A stretch of 23,052 bases of DNA, taken from the NCBI GenBank assembly GCA_002327865.1, contig DCUQ01000011.1, positions 1 to 23,052 on the forward strand, read 5' to 3'. Numbering within the stretch: position 1 is the first letter of the stretch; every line of letters begins with the position of its first letter. The notes beneath the pieces were generated by a model. It was not told the origin of the DNA, searched no databases, and saw only the letters and a list, made by a program, of their open reading frames with translations. The position numbers and the translations under genes were made by a program. Of the stretch, positions 6,948 through 18,600 are shown piece after piece. The stretch is from Syntrophaceae bacterium UBA2210. GTDB taxonomy: Bacteria > Desulfobacterota > Syntrophia > Syntrophales > UBA2210.

Positions 6948-8254
6948 TTAGAAAATTCCGGAGAACTTTTTTGCGCCAGCTACGACATAACCGTCATGTG
7001 CAGCACTGGTTATGAAACATGAGGAGCTACTTGCATCGCTATTATCAACCTGAAGCCCTGATATGGCTACTCCGACCGGTCCTTTGGTTTCTGAGGCAAT
7101 CCTTATGTAATATGTGGTTGCGGCAGCTAGATCGACGGTTATCGCCTCACCCCCGCCAGGGGTATTCGAGTCAGAATCGAAGAGGTTATCAAAATCCTGG
7201 CATTCAACTTCGGTGAGTGGGTAGGCGGTTACCGTGTATATCCCTATGCTCGGATCGACGAGAGCATCCAGGGCCGCTGCGGTTATGGTAACGGTCGAGT
7301 CACTGTCGGGGGTGAGTGAATACCAGAAAGAGTAACCATGACAGGCACATGAAGCCTCGCTTGCCTCAACCGTACCGCCGGTATTGTCAATATATTCGGC
7401 AAAGAAAGCCGACGTTATCTCCTTCGCGTCGATGAGGTCGTCGTTGCTGAATATCCCCAGCGGCATCAGGGCAATACGGACATTGACAACACCGGGATTT
7501 TCTCTCGAACTGACTTGAATGTAGTAGGTGGTACCGCCGGTCAGCTTTTTGACGTATCCCTCTGAATCACTTCCCCTGTTATCATAGTCTCGGCAATACA
7601 CTTCGCTCAAAGGGAAGGTCGATCCGGTGTAGAGACCAAGCGCATGGTCCCCGAACTCACCATCTTCAAGAACCACCAAAAGAGCGTCTGTCGCAGGCGT
7701 TACGGCATACCATAGGGAGGAGTGATGGAAGAGCCCTCCACATTTTCATCAATTTCCAGTGTTGCCGTTGCCATATCGATATATTCATTGACATAATCGG
7801 TGATGATAGTTGCATCAGCCAGGTTGTCGTTTGTCATCGGCGTGAGCGCCGGGGTATCAATCGTTACCTCGATAGAACCCTCATATTGTGAAGCTATCCT
7901 GATGTAATAGGTCGTTCCCGTCTCGACCCCCCAGACGAAGTTCTCTGATTTCTCTCCCACATTATCCAGATTATCAGCGGCATCTCCTCGATCGTTGGCA
8001 TAATCGAGAGGGTGACCGGTATCGGTGAAGAGGCCGACAACCGGGTTGGCCGAATCGTTGAGCGCCGTCACCCTGATAGCGGAATCGGCAGTGGGGGTAA
8101 ACTCATACCAGAAAGAGTAAAGATACCCCCCGCGTTCGTCGGTTTCGACTGTCGCCCCCGTGTTATCAAAGGTCTCTGAGAAGGGGAAAGATGTTAATAT
8201 AGAAAAGACTTGCTTTTTTCCAATCAATAACAGGATAATAAACGGAAAAAACAC
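6948..8254 (-). pseudogene. Frameshifted, 5'-truncated three-repeat surface protein
   Basis: Two adjacent minus-strand frames (8254-7700 and 7679-6948) together encode three copies of a beta-rich domain of about 130 residues. Each repeat has the pattern DNTG-x-VE, then S-F/L-WY-x-x-TP, a P-x-x-G-x-Y/F-T stretch, and TTYYI-x-IAS. The frame breaks inside CTCCTCCC near 7714-7724. Before it the frame runs to PPYGMP-stop; one base over, the expected SLWYAVTPATDALLVVLEDG appears. The first repeat lacks the lead-in seen in the others (ND-L-DA-x-x-ITS) and starts instead after MFFPFIILLLIGKKQ, which is not a normal signal peptide, so the 5' end seems lost. The C-terminus SSSSCFITSAAHDG resembles the CFIATAAYG motif near the end of some proteobacterial surface proteins. 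The domain resembles beta-sandwich domains with a WY-x-x-TP motif; no enzyme is visible. Confidence 0.7.
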
Positions 8255-8374
8255 CTCGGCTAACAGAAATTCTACGAAGCTGCATCAGGATCCATGACTG
8301 GTGTATTTTGAGCTGAAATAAACCTTATATTCCGGAAGCTGTAACATTCCTGGGGTCCTGAAAGGCCAAGGATA

Positions 8375-10264
8375 ATGAAAAAGCAGACTCATGACGGCAT
8401 AGTTGCCCCGGAGGTAATTCTCGCTTTTTTTGTTAAAAAAATTGCGAATGCAGCCTTATGCTTTTGTTCCTTCTTTGCTTTTATTCTTTTTCTCACCTTC
8501 CTTTTCCTTTTTCCTGAAAACGCTTATTCATGGCCCACAACGGCCCAGTGGATACCCGTGTATAAGAACGGTTCTTACTTACAGGACCCTAATAACGATG
8601 CCTCGGGATCGAGGAACATCGTCTCGGATGCCACCCATTGTGCCGCCTTCGTTTTCAACGACGGACAGTACCTCCATTTCCGCCTCCGTCTCGATGAAAG
8701 CCCCGCTGGAACAGGAGGGCAGGGGTACCTGAAGCCTTACGGCTGGGGCGTCGAATTTGATTCAAATCTGAATGCTGCTGACTATGAGTGGCTTCTTATG
8801 GCCGATGGTATTGCCAAGGACGAAAAGGTCGAGCTCTGGCACAATTCCGTACAGGGGGACCTCGGTGATCCGGGAGACAAATCCGAAACCCTTGTCGCAT
8901 CACTGCCGCTTGTGGGTAATTATCAGATTACCGCCGCCGACACATCCATTAACGGTGATCAGGACTATTTTCTCGACTGGCGTTTTTCCTATTACACATT
9001 GAAACAGGCAATGGGCATCACCGACTCGTCACCCCTAAGGTTTTTCTTCGGCAGCTCCTCCAGTGCCGATAGTCTTACGGAAAGCGGCGCCGACCTGGTG
9101 GGAGCCTCGGATCTTTATACCGGGTTTTCCGACTATGTATCACCCTTCGGCACCAGGCCTACTACAGGGACGGTGCGCTTCGTCCAGAATCTGGCGGGAA
9201 CCGGAGATATGACAGCGGCCTGCGCCGGGGCGATGCTTTATATCAGAGTCGATGACGGCGATCGGAACTACAACATTACGGCACTCAATACCGTACCGGT
9301 TACACTCGCAGTTCCGAGCGGTGACAGCGAAACGGTTACCTTGACTGAAACCGGAATAAACACAGGTGTTTTCACCGGCTCAATCGTTTCAGCCGCCGGC
9401 GCTCCAAATGCCGGCAACGACACTCTACAGGTCATGCCGGGTGAAACGGTGATCGTCACCTACATCGATACCATCGACGGCAGTATACCCCCCCTCCATA
9501 ACCAGCCCAGAACGGATACGCTGACCATCAATCCTCCCGTCATAGCCATTACAAAGGTGGTTTCTGCCGAATTTGCCGATGCAGGAGACACGGTCATCTA
9601 TACCATAACCTTAGAAAACTCGGCCTGCGGCGAAGGATGGCTTACCTATCTTTCCGACGTAATCCCCGACGGATTTGCGTATGTGTCCGGCAGTACTTCA
9701 GGCTTTATTTCTACCGATCCGGCGATCACGGGCCAACAGCTTACATGGAACGGCGACTGGACTGTCCCTCCTTACAGTGCTGTCTCCGTTTCATTCAGTA
9801 CCACGGTGGGGGGAGTGGCTGGCACACACTACAACACGGTCAGTGTCAGCGGCCCTAATGTCCCGGTAACTTCCACCGGCCCAACAGCGCCGGTGACGAT
9901 CACCGGTCCTCTGATCAGCCTGGTAAAGACCGTGGACAAAGGGGCGGCGAGGCCCGGCGAGGAACTGATCTATTCTGTGCACTACCGGAATACCGGAAAT
10001 GGCACCGCTCAGGCCCTTTTCATAGTCGACACGGTGCCCCTTCATACTACCTATGTGGCGGGAAGTCTCCAGCGGGGCCCGGCAGACTCTGATTACGGCG
10101 ATCCGTCTAATAACGTGTTCACCGATTCGAACGGCGACAGTGACGGAGGCTCCATAAACGGCGACACGATTATATTCATTATCAACAGCATCAACCCCGA
10201 CGACAGCGTTCCCGACAGCGGTGCCGACGAGGGGAAAGTATATTTCAAAGTGCTTATCGATTAG
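8375..10264 (+). CDS. Exported DUF11-domain surface protein 1
   Basis: 629 residues. A strongly hydrophobic stretch at about 24-48 with ENAYS after it acts as signal peptide; the N-region before it is unusually long (about 23 residues). Residues 53-270 form an unrecognised beta-rich region. About 270-385 hold a module with ETVTLTETGINTGVFTGSI, which recurs in the 2036-residue protein. Two DUF11 (Ig-like) domains follow at about 390-510 and 513-629. The second stops at KVYFKVLID, without the G-x-x-x-N-x-A segment that closes the first. The start ATG has AAGGA upstream. It is the first gene of a four-gene operon, 17 bp before the next. No cell-wall or lipid anchor is seen. Likely a cell-surface component; exact role unknown. 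Confidence 0.85.
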   Translation: MKKQTHDGIVAPEVILAFFVKKIANAALCFCSFFAFILFLTFLFLFPENAYSWPTTAQWIPVYKNGSYLQDPNNDASGSRNIVSDATHCAAFVFNDGQYLHFRLRLDESPAGTGGQGYLKPYGWGVEFDSNLNAADYEWLLMADGIAKDEKVELWHNSVQGDLGDPGDKSETLVASLPLVGNYQITAADTSINGDQDYFLDWRFSYYTLKQAMGITDSSPLRFFFGSSSSADSLTESGADLVGASDLYTGFSDYVSPFGTRPTTGTVRFVQNLAGTGDMTAACAGAMLYIRVDDGDRNYNITALNTVPVTLAVPSGDSETVTLTETGINTGVFTGSIVSAAGAPNAGNDTLQVMPGETVIVTYIDTIDGSIPPLHNQPRTDTLTINPPVIAITKVVSAEFADAGDTVIYTITLENSACGEGWLTYLSDVIPDGFAYVSGSTSGFISTDPAITGQQLTWNGDWTVPPYSAVSVSFSTTVGGVAGTHYNTVSVSGPNVPVTSTGPTAPVTITGPLISLVKTVDKGAARPGEELIYSVHYRNTGNGTAQALFIVDTVPLHTTYVAGSLQRGPADSDYGDPSNNVFTDSNGDSDGGSINGDTIIFIINSINPDDSVPDSGADEGKVYFKVLID

Positions 10265-10281
10265 AAAGCGAGGAGGGAAAA

Positions 10282-10806
10282 ATGAGGCATCATAACACCG
10301 TGTATCAATGCACCCCGATCTTCCTGGCACTCATTGTTACGCTGTTCCTGTGCAACACCGCGATGGCCCGGAACAATGCCATGCTTGTCCTGAAGACGGA
10401 AGTAGCGGTAGCGAAGGAGATCAGTGTAAAAGAGGGAAACGCCTCGATCACGAAATACGAGCCGGTATTGGAAACAAGACCAGGCGATATCCTGCTATAC
10501 ACCGTCACTTATCACAACGAAGGAGACTCACCGGCAAAAAGCGCCCGCATTGTGGATCCGATTCCGGAAGGGACCGTCTACATCATGGAAAGCGCCTCCG
10601 GCATCGGCACGGTAATACAGTTCAGCATCGACGAAGGGGCTACATGGCAGAGCCATCCGGTGATGCACATGGTGAGGAAACCCGACGGAAGCATGAAAAA
10701 GGAAATGGCCCGGCCGGAGATTTTCACCCATATCAGATGGTTCCTTACGGACGAAGTGCCTGCCGGTGGTTCAGGCACGGTCTCATTCAGGGTCAATGTG
10801 AAATAA
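10282..10806 (+). CDS. Exported single-DUF11-domain protein 2
   Basis: 174 residues. Signal peptide in the first 29 residues (hydrophobic TPIFLALIVTLFLCNTAMA, cleavage after AMA). The mature part is one Ig-like DUF11 domain: LVLKTEVAVAKEI, then RPGDILLYTVTYHNEGDSPA, ARIVDPIPEGTVYI and a final SGTVSFRVNVK. The chain stops there, so the last segment that closes internal DUF11 domains is absent. Unlike proteins 3 and 4 it has no spare closing segment at its N-terminus. GGAGGG lies just before the ATG. It sits 17 bp after protein 1 and 69 bp before protein 3. A cap or adaptor subunit is a guess from this architecture. Confidence 0.85.
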   Translation: MRHHNTVYQCTPIFLALIVTLFLCNTAMARNNAMLVLKTEVAVAKEISVKEGNASITKYEPVLETRPGDILLYTVTYHNEGDSPAKSARIVDPIPEGTVYIMESASGIGTVIQFSIDEGATWQSHPVMHMVRKPDGSMKKEMARPEIFTHIRWFLTDEVPAGGSGTVSFRVNVK

Positions 10807-10875
10807 AAGGCAGGAATCTATGAAGATTCCCGTGAACATACATCGCATTACGACAATAAGGGGAGGTAACAAGTC

Positions 10876-12624
10876 ATGCGTAAACTATTTTTAATCACAA
10901 TCGTGACTGTGATGGCTTTTACCCTGTGCGTGTCACAGGCGGGTGCTGAGGGAACACCGGCAACCACATCCATCACAAACCAGGCTTACGCCGATTACGA
11001 GGACGCAAACGGTAATGCCCGCCCACGGGTCACCTCGAACACGGTGACCACCGTGGTATGCCAGGTGGCCGCCGTTTCCAGCACGCCGGCTGCGGCATCA
11101 CACAACGGCATTGCCGGAACCGATGTGGAATATCCGGCAGAAATCTGTAATAACGGCAACGGGCCCGACACAATCACACTGGCGGCGGTAAACGACCTTG
11201 GGTGGACTGTTACCATCTATCCCGATCTCAATGGAAACAGCATATGGGACTCGTCGACCGAAGGCACCCCCGTGGCGGATACGGGATCACTTGCTGCCGA
11301 TCAATGCTATCCCGTAATCGTGGTGGTGTCCGTGCCTGCGGGGGTCGCTAACGGCACCATCGGCACGACGACGCTCACCGTCACATCCACCTTTGACGGG
11401 ACAGTATCCGACACGTCCGTCTTTACAACCAACGCCCAGTCGGCAGTGCTCACGCTCATTAAGACGGCCACGCCTTCCGATCCGAAGCCCGGCGACACCA
11501 TCACCTACGCGATCACCGGCAGTAACAGCGGTGGTACCGCCTACAGCATCCGCGTCATCGATACCATTCCCGCCAGCACAACCTACGTGGCGGGGAGTAT
11601 GAAAGCAGGTCCCGTGGGAGGAGATTACGCCACGGCCTACGCGATGACCGACGCTAACGATGCGGAAGATCTGACATATACGGTGGGAGACGATACTGCA
11701 ATCGCCAACGCCTACTATGATTCGGGAGCCGGCCAGCTACAGCTCGACTGGTCTCAGTGCCCCCCGGCGGGAGTGTTCTATTTCCAGGTGACGGTAAACA
11801 GCAACATCGCATCGGGCAAGGGCATCAGCAACGCCGCGACTGCAACCTACGGACTTCTCGACAACGGGTTGCGGCCCTATACCGAATCGACTAACAGTTC
11901 CACCGTTACAGTGGCCACAATGCCCGGCGTCGTTCTATCTCCCGACAGGACCGGGACGGGCGATCCCGGCGACCAGATGGTATACGCCTTCACAGTGCAG
12001 AATACCGGTAATGCTCCCGACACCTTCGATCTTACCTATAACTCCTCAGCAGGGTGGACCTGGGTAATATGGAAGGACGTGGACGGCAACGGCATACCAG
12101 GCACCGACGGTGATATAGAGGTTACAGATACGGGACAGATCAATGCCCTGGCAACCTCAAAATTCCTGGCCGTGGTCACCATACCTGCAGGACAGGCTGA
12201 CGGTGCCGTCGATACGGTGGTCATCACCGGCACGTCCCGCATCGATACGGATGTAAGTGACACGGTAACCTTTACCACTACGGTTACCGCGCCGGTTCTT
12301 AGCATCACCAAAACCGTTTCTCCGACAGGTAATCAGCCTCCGGGAACCGTTCTAACCTATACGGCTACGGTAACAAACACGGGATCGGGCGTGGCTACAA
12401 GTGTCACCATCTCCGACATTATACCGGCCTATACCACATATGTGGCGGGATCGATAAAAACGGGCGCCACCGCAGGAACGCTTACGTCGCGAACGGATGC
12501 CACCGATGGTGATGGAGGCCGCTATGATTCCGGCACCGAGGTCGTCACGGCCGGAGGACCGGGAGCGCTGAGCCTGGGTTCCGGAGCAACCTGGATACTG
12601 GAGTTCAAGGTAACCATCGACTAA
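10876..12624 (+). CDS. Exported DUF11-domain protein 3, two tandem modules
   Basis: 582 residues with a good signal peptide (MRKLFLITIVTVMAFTLCVS, cleavage near QAGA). The mature N-terminus (about 30-61) is SITNQAYADYEDANG...RPRVTSNTVTTVV, matching the segment that normally ends a DUF11 domain. Then comes a two-module unit repeated twice: a 120-residue region with GNGPDTITL / GNAPDTFDL and GWTVTIYPDLNGNS / GWTWVIWKDVDGNG, followed by DUF11 (about 192-345 and 474-582). The final domain stops at ILEFKVTID, lacking its closing segment. GGGGAGG precedes the ATG. With a spare segment at one end and an incomplete domain at the other, it is the only one of the four that could in principle polymerise with itself. 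Confidence 0.87.
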   Translation: MRKLFLITIVTVMAFTLCVSQAGAEGTPATTSITNQAYADYEDANGNARPRVTSNTVTTVVCQVAAVSSTPAAASHNGIAGTDVEYPAEICNNGNGPDTITLAAVNDLGWTVTIYPDLNGNSIWDSSTEGTPVADTGSLAADQCYPVIVVVSVPAGVANGTIGTTTLTVTSTFDGTVSDTSVFTTNAQSAVLTLIKTATPSDPKPGDTITYAITGSNSGGTAYSIRVIDTIPASTTYVAGSMKAGPVGGDYATAYAMTDANDAEDLTYTVGDDTAIANAYYDSGAGQLQLDWSQCPPAGVFYFQVTVNSNIASGKGISNAATATYGLLDNGLRPYTESTNSSTVTVATMPGVVLSPDRTGTGDPGDQMVYAFTVQNTGNAPDTFDLTYNSSAGWTWVIWKDVDGNGIPGTDGDIEVTDTGQINALATSKFLAVVTIPAGQADGAVDTVVITGTSRIDTDVSDTVTFTTTVTAPVLSITKTVSPTGNQPPGTVLTYTATVTNTGSGVATSVTISDIIPAYTTYVAGSIKTGATAGTLTSRTDATDGDGGRYDSGTEVVTAGGPGALSLGSGATWILEFKVTID

Positions 12625-12654
12625 GGGATCGACCAGGCCGGTAAGAGAATTTAT

Positions 12655-15600
12655 GTGATGACAGAGATGCGGCGGAATAACACGACACATTTTGCCCTTT
12701 GCTGGTGCATGCTAGTTTTGTGCCTATGGTACGTCTGCAACACAGGGACAAGTGCGTTCGCCGCATCGCCTCCCGTCGGCACAATTATCACTAATCGCGC
12801 CACCGTTACCTGCCATGACGCCAATGGGAACCTTCTGCCTGAGAAAAGAGCCACCGTCTCAACGACCATTTCCGGGGCACCCATGCTTGCTATCACAAAG
12901 ACCGCAAGTTCCGATATAGTCGCCGCCGGCCACAATTTCACCTACACCATAACCTGTGAAAATAACGGCAATGCCGACGCCACGGCAACAGTAATTGCGG
13001 ACAGCCTGCCCGCAGAAGTGGAATTCCAGGATGCCTCTCCGGGAGGCACATATATGACAGGACCGGGAGGAGGAACGGTAACATGGAACTCCGGAACCAT
13101 TTTACCCGGAGCAAATGTCTCTTTGTGGGTCCAGGTGAAAGCAAAAACGAATCTCGCCGACGGAACGATTATTCTAAACAGAGCCCACGTCACGTCACTC
13201 GAGGGCTCATCAGCCGACTCGACTCACTCTGCTCGCGTGGGATCGGCGCCGAATCTTAAAGTCGGCAAATCGGCGACGCCCCGCACGGTGGCGCCGGTGG
13301 GCACTATAACCTACACAATCAACTATGAAAACAGCGGGAACAACGCTGCATCGTCCGTGTCAATCGGCGATACACTCCCCGACGGCACGACCTACGTATC
13401 CGGTTCTTCCACCGCAGAGGGCATACTGACCGGAAGGCTGCTTTCATGGACCATAGGATCGGTTTCCGCAGGAGCGAAAGGTTCCGTCAGCTTTCAGGTG
13501 CAGGTCCCATCAACGGTATCCGACGGCGACATTATAAATAATACTGCCGCCATGAGCAGTTCCGAACAGGGCACCATCCTGTCGAATACGACCGCAACTC
13601 CGGTTCTCTCTTCACCGTCCCTTCTTACGCTCAAAACCGATACTCCCGATCCGGTTCGCGTGGGTGATACCATTGACTATACAATTCAAATTACCAACGG
13701 CGCGGCAACGGCCCTTACCGGACTTACCATCAACGATCCGTTACCGGAGCATACAACATTCGTCAGCGCTGATTCGGGAGGAATCCTAAACGGCGGGAAC
13801 ATTGTATGGCTCGTCGGAAACCTTGCGGAAGGTGCATCGCTTACCGTCAAAATGGTGGTACAGGTACAACCGTTTCCCGATCTAAATCCGGCTGTTGTAA
13901 ACACCGTCACGGCATTCGCCAACGAGGCGCCTTTACAGACGGCGGCGGCGGTAACTTCGGTCGTCTGCCGAACGGAAGGATCGATACGCTTCCTCGATGC
14001 ATCTTCCAATCCGACAGCCCGCTATTCCGTGGGAGATACTATATGTATCGAGGTATCAGATCTCGATCGGAATCGCGATCCGCTGAGCGCGGAGACTGTC
14101 ACAGCCAGCATAGAAACCTCGGGCACCGGCGATGTTGAAACGGTTACCCTTAACGAGACGGGCATCGATACGGGGATTTTCGCCTCCTGCCTGCCTTCGG
14201 ACAGCGGCCCAACGGTCCAGAACAACGGGATCCTGACAGTGGCAACAGATATCGCCGTGACGGCGGTCTATGAAGACCCGCTGGATGCACTGTGCGGTTA
14301 CCGTGTGGAATCGGCGGCGGATGCTCTGATCGATCCCTCAGGTATTGTCTTTGATTCCATCACAGGGCTTCCTGTCGCCGGCGCCACAGTCACCCTGATC
14401 GACGATGCCACGGGACTTGCCGCAACGCTTCCCCTTTATCCGGTTACCGGCGTAGTGCAGCCCAATCCGGTTGTAACCGCGGCAGACGGAGCTTTCCAAT
14501 TCGAATACGTAAATCCGGGGACTTATTACTTTGCCGTGACACCGCCGTCAGATTACCGATGGCCCTCGGCCGTACCCAACACAGAGCTTCGTATATCCTG
14601 GCCCGCCTTTGTAATTAACGACAACGGTTCCAAGGGAGAATTGTTCACCCTGACTGCAGTATCTCCACCGCTTAATATAGATCTGCCTGTGGATCCTCCG
14701 GGCGGTTCATTTGTTGTCGAAAAAACGGCGAATAAGAATGCCGCCTCAGTGGGTGATCTGATCCGGTATACTGTTACGGTTTCCAATAACGGAGCCTCTC
14801 CGATCGGATCGATTACCGTCTATGATACCCTGCCCCACGGGATCCAGTACCTGACAGGTTCATCCACCCTCAATGGGGTAAAAACCGCGGACCCGGCTCC
14901 TGTTCCCGGAAGAACCGTGATTTGGAGCATCCCCTCACTCGCACCGGGCGACACGGCAACGATTACCTTCAGGGCCCTTGTCGGTCCCGACAGTCACCGG
15001 GGGACGGGACGGAATACGGCATGGTCGGTGGGAACGACCGTTGGAACAGCGGTAGAATCTACCGTTGCCTACCATGACCTGAAGATCACCGAAGGAGTAT
15101 TTACCTCCCAGGCGATAATAATCGGCAAAGTCTTTGTCGACAATAACGATAACGGCATACAGAATAACGAAAAGATCAGCACCAATACCACACCGGAGGG
15201 CGGCAAAGTCGAACTGTGCCACGATGAACCGGGTATTCCCGGTGTGGTGCTCTATCTGGAAGACGGCACCCGGGTAATCACGGATCAACATGGTAAATTC
15301 TCCATCCCGGGCGTCACACCGGGCACGCACGTTCTGAGGGTTGATACCTCGTCATTACCCGAAGGAGTGGAGCTCACGGCCTCATCGGGAAGATTCATGG
15401 GAGATGGCACGTCACAGTTTATCACCACCGGATACGGTACCATCTTTAAAGCAAATTTCACGGCCCGGCCGCTGAAAAAATCTACCGTGCCTCCGGCAAG
15501 AGACAAAAAAACGCCTGGAGAGCAAACAGTAACGGCAACTTCTCTGCCCGGTCTTTCCGGTGCCCAGGCTGCGATTACACAGTCAGCGACAACGGCAGAC

Positions 15601-18600
15601 AAGCTACAGGAGCCGGCCGCCTCCGGCATGGATGCATCGCATTCGAGTAAAATTGCCGCTCCTCAAAGCACACCTCCCCTTGAGGAACGGATTCTTACCA
15701 TGTCGAAAGAGTTATCCTTTGTAAGCCCAACCGACGGCGATATCATCGCCGGAGATTCTACCACCGTGGTGATTAAGGCGCCGGTGGGGTCGACACCTGT
15801 ACTCAACGTAAACGGGCGTATCGTCGATAATGCCAAAATCGGAAAGACGATTACCCATAACAAAGGAAAGGTCACTGTTTTCGAATTTGTAGGAATTCCC
15901 CTCGATCCGGGCGCCTCTAATGAGCTGAACGTTGTCGCGGCGGATCCCTTCGGAAACAAACGCGGCAATGCATCCGTTACGGTCGAAACAGTAGGTGAGG
16001 CGTATCGTATTCTCATTTCAGCGGACCGCGGGCAGGTCCCCGCCGACGGCAACTCAACGATTGAAGTGACCGTGTCGATCGTCGACAGGAAAGGCCATGT
16101 CGTTCCCTATACGGCCCCGGTAACGGTAATCACCACCAATGGGGAAATCCTCTCTGACGATGTCGACTCTTCGAAAGAGGAAGTACAGGTTGCCTGCACA
16201 CAGGGAATCGCCCACTTTACCATTCAGGCTCCCCGAACCTCAGGCGATGGAAGCGTACATGTCTACGCCGATGCGCTGGAGGGCAGTATGAATGTATTCT
16301 TTTCCCCATACCTGCGAGATCTCTTTGCCGTAGGTATCGGAGAGATCACCATCGGCCACGGCTCTACAAAGGGAGATTTCGGCTATCTTAAAGATGATAA
16401 ATGGTTTGACGATGGCCTTTACGGAGGCGCGCGGGGCGCTTTCTTCCTGAAAGGCAAAGTGTTTGAGGATTATCTCCTTACCGCGTCCTTCGACTCGGAG
16501 AAAGACGAGGCAGATGAACTCTTCCGGCAGTCCGACACCGACCTCGAGTCCGAGGATAAATATCCTATATACGGCGACGAGAGTACGCTGGGTTACGAGG
16601 CGATATCCAGGGACAAACTCTATGTCAAGGTTGAAAAAAACCGGTCGTCACTGCTCTACGGCGATTACCATACGAATCTCAGCGACACGACACTAGCCGC
16701 ATACAAGAGATCTTTCAATGGATTGAAGTACGACGTCAACACCGGACGATTCAAGCTGCGCGCATTCGGCAGTAAAACCGATCAGACCCAGGTAGTGGAC
16801 GCCCTGCCCGGCCGCGGCATATCGGGGTATTATTACTTGACCCATACACCGCTCATTTCCGGGTCGGAACGGGTCGTCATAGAGGTGCGGGACCGGATAC
16901 GGCCAGACCGGGTTATTTCCAGAGAAACACGCACTCGGGGCACCGACTACGACATCGATTACGATGCCGGGACTATTCTTTTCAAAGAACCGATCCCGAT
17001 ACGTGACAGCGACTACAACCCCGTCTACGTGACGATAAGTTATGAAGCGGAAACAGGTGGTGAAGATTATTACATCTATGGAGGACGGGCCGCGTTCAGA
17101 GTTTTGCCCTGGCTCGAAGCGGGCGCCACGGGAATCGTGGAAGAACAGGCAGCCGGAGATTATAACCTGTTAGGTGCCGATCTCACACTGGACCTTCCGG
17201 GCAAAACGATGGTCAAGGCCGAATACGCCGAAACACAGGCGCTTTTCGACATATCAGACGCAACGGTCAGAAAATCGGGGCGTGGCTGGTTCTTTGAATT
17301 TGAATCATCACCGATAGACCGCTTTGCCCTGTCCGGATACTACAAAAATCTGGACGATTATTTCCAGAATATCTCTGCTACCGATGCACCTAGGGGTACC
17401 GAAGAATACGGATTCGATGGCCGGTATGCATTGACCGACCGCATCGAATTGAAGGGAACGTTCTTTGATGAAAAGGATAAACTGAACCATTCAAATCACA
17501 AGTATGCGTCGCTGGGTGCGCAGGCACGTATACAAAAAACAAAAGTCGCCGCGGAGCTTTCGAGAGAAACCTCCGACGATGAGTATATCCCGGCCACGAG
17601 TGACACGACGAGAAGCCCCTTCGATATGAGCGAGGAAACACCGCGGGAGCTCACGGCCGCGGGAGTTACCATAGAAACGGAGCTTCGTCCTAATTTGTCC
17701 CTCACCGTGGGGCATAAACGCAATATAAAGGACGAAAACCTGCACACGTCTCAGGCAGGCCTCAATTATCAGATAAACGAGCTCAATCGTTTCTATGTGC
17801 GCGAAGAATATCAGAAATACAGTGAACGGACCGAGCTGAGAACCCTCTTCGGCGTGGAATCGAAAGTCATCAAAAACACTGTCGCCTTCAACGAATACCG
17901 CCTGGTGGACGGATCGGACGGCTCCCGGAATCAGCAGGTTATCGGTCTCCGGAACAAATTCCTCCTGGCCGAGCATCTTACGGGTAATCTTTCCGTTGAA
18001 CATATGAGCACCCTTTCGGGAGAGGCGAAGGAGAGCGAACCGGATGCCTTTGCCCTGGCCATGGGAATGGAATATCTCCCTCAGGATGATTTCAAGATAA
18101 CGGGACGCTTCGAACACAGAAACGAACTCTCCGGCGCAGGTGTTGACAGCTATCTGGGTGAATTAGGACTTCTTTTGAAAATCAACCCCAGTTACTCGCT
18201 GCTGGTCAAGGAACGTTATTTTTATGAAAACAGCGGCAATATGGGCACCCATGCCACCTCACGCACCATGGTCGGCCTTGCATGGCGGCCTCTCTGCGAC
18301 GATAGATTTAACGGACTTGCGAAGATAGAATACAAGGTCGACGACGATGAAACTATCGATCCGGACTATAAGACCACGGCCTTTATCCTCTCCACAGAAG
18401 GTGTCTATCAGTTAAACAGTCGGCTGCAGCTGTCCGGCAAGTATGCAGGAAAACTTTCGCGAGACAACGATTACTCATCCTATACGGACCTTGTTTCGGC
18501 ACGAATCATCTACGATGTGACGGACCGTATCGATCTCGGAGCCGAGTACCGGCTACTTACCAGTCATAAATTAAACAGCACTCTTCAGGGGGGAAATCTG

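Noticed and set aside
8299..8314. GG-N10-GC spacing upstream of the DUF11 operon (TGGTGTATTTTGAGCT), a possible sigma-54 promoter
   Set aside because: Only the invariant GG and GC match; the rest of the -24 and -12 boxes is poor. The match could easily be chance, so the operon's promoter remains unassigned.
17491..18117. 208-residue leftward frame inside the 2036-residue gene
   Set aside because: It is an antisense shadow of a clearly coding frame and has no recognisable domains.
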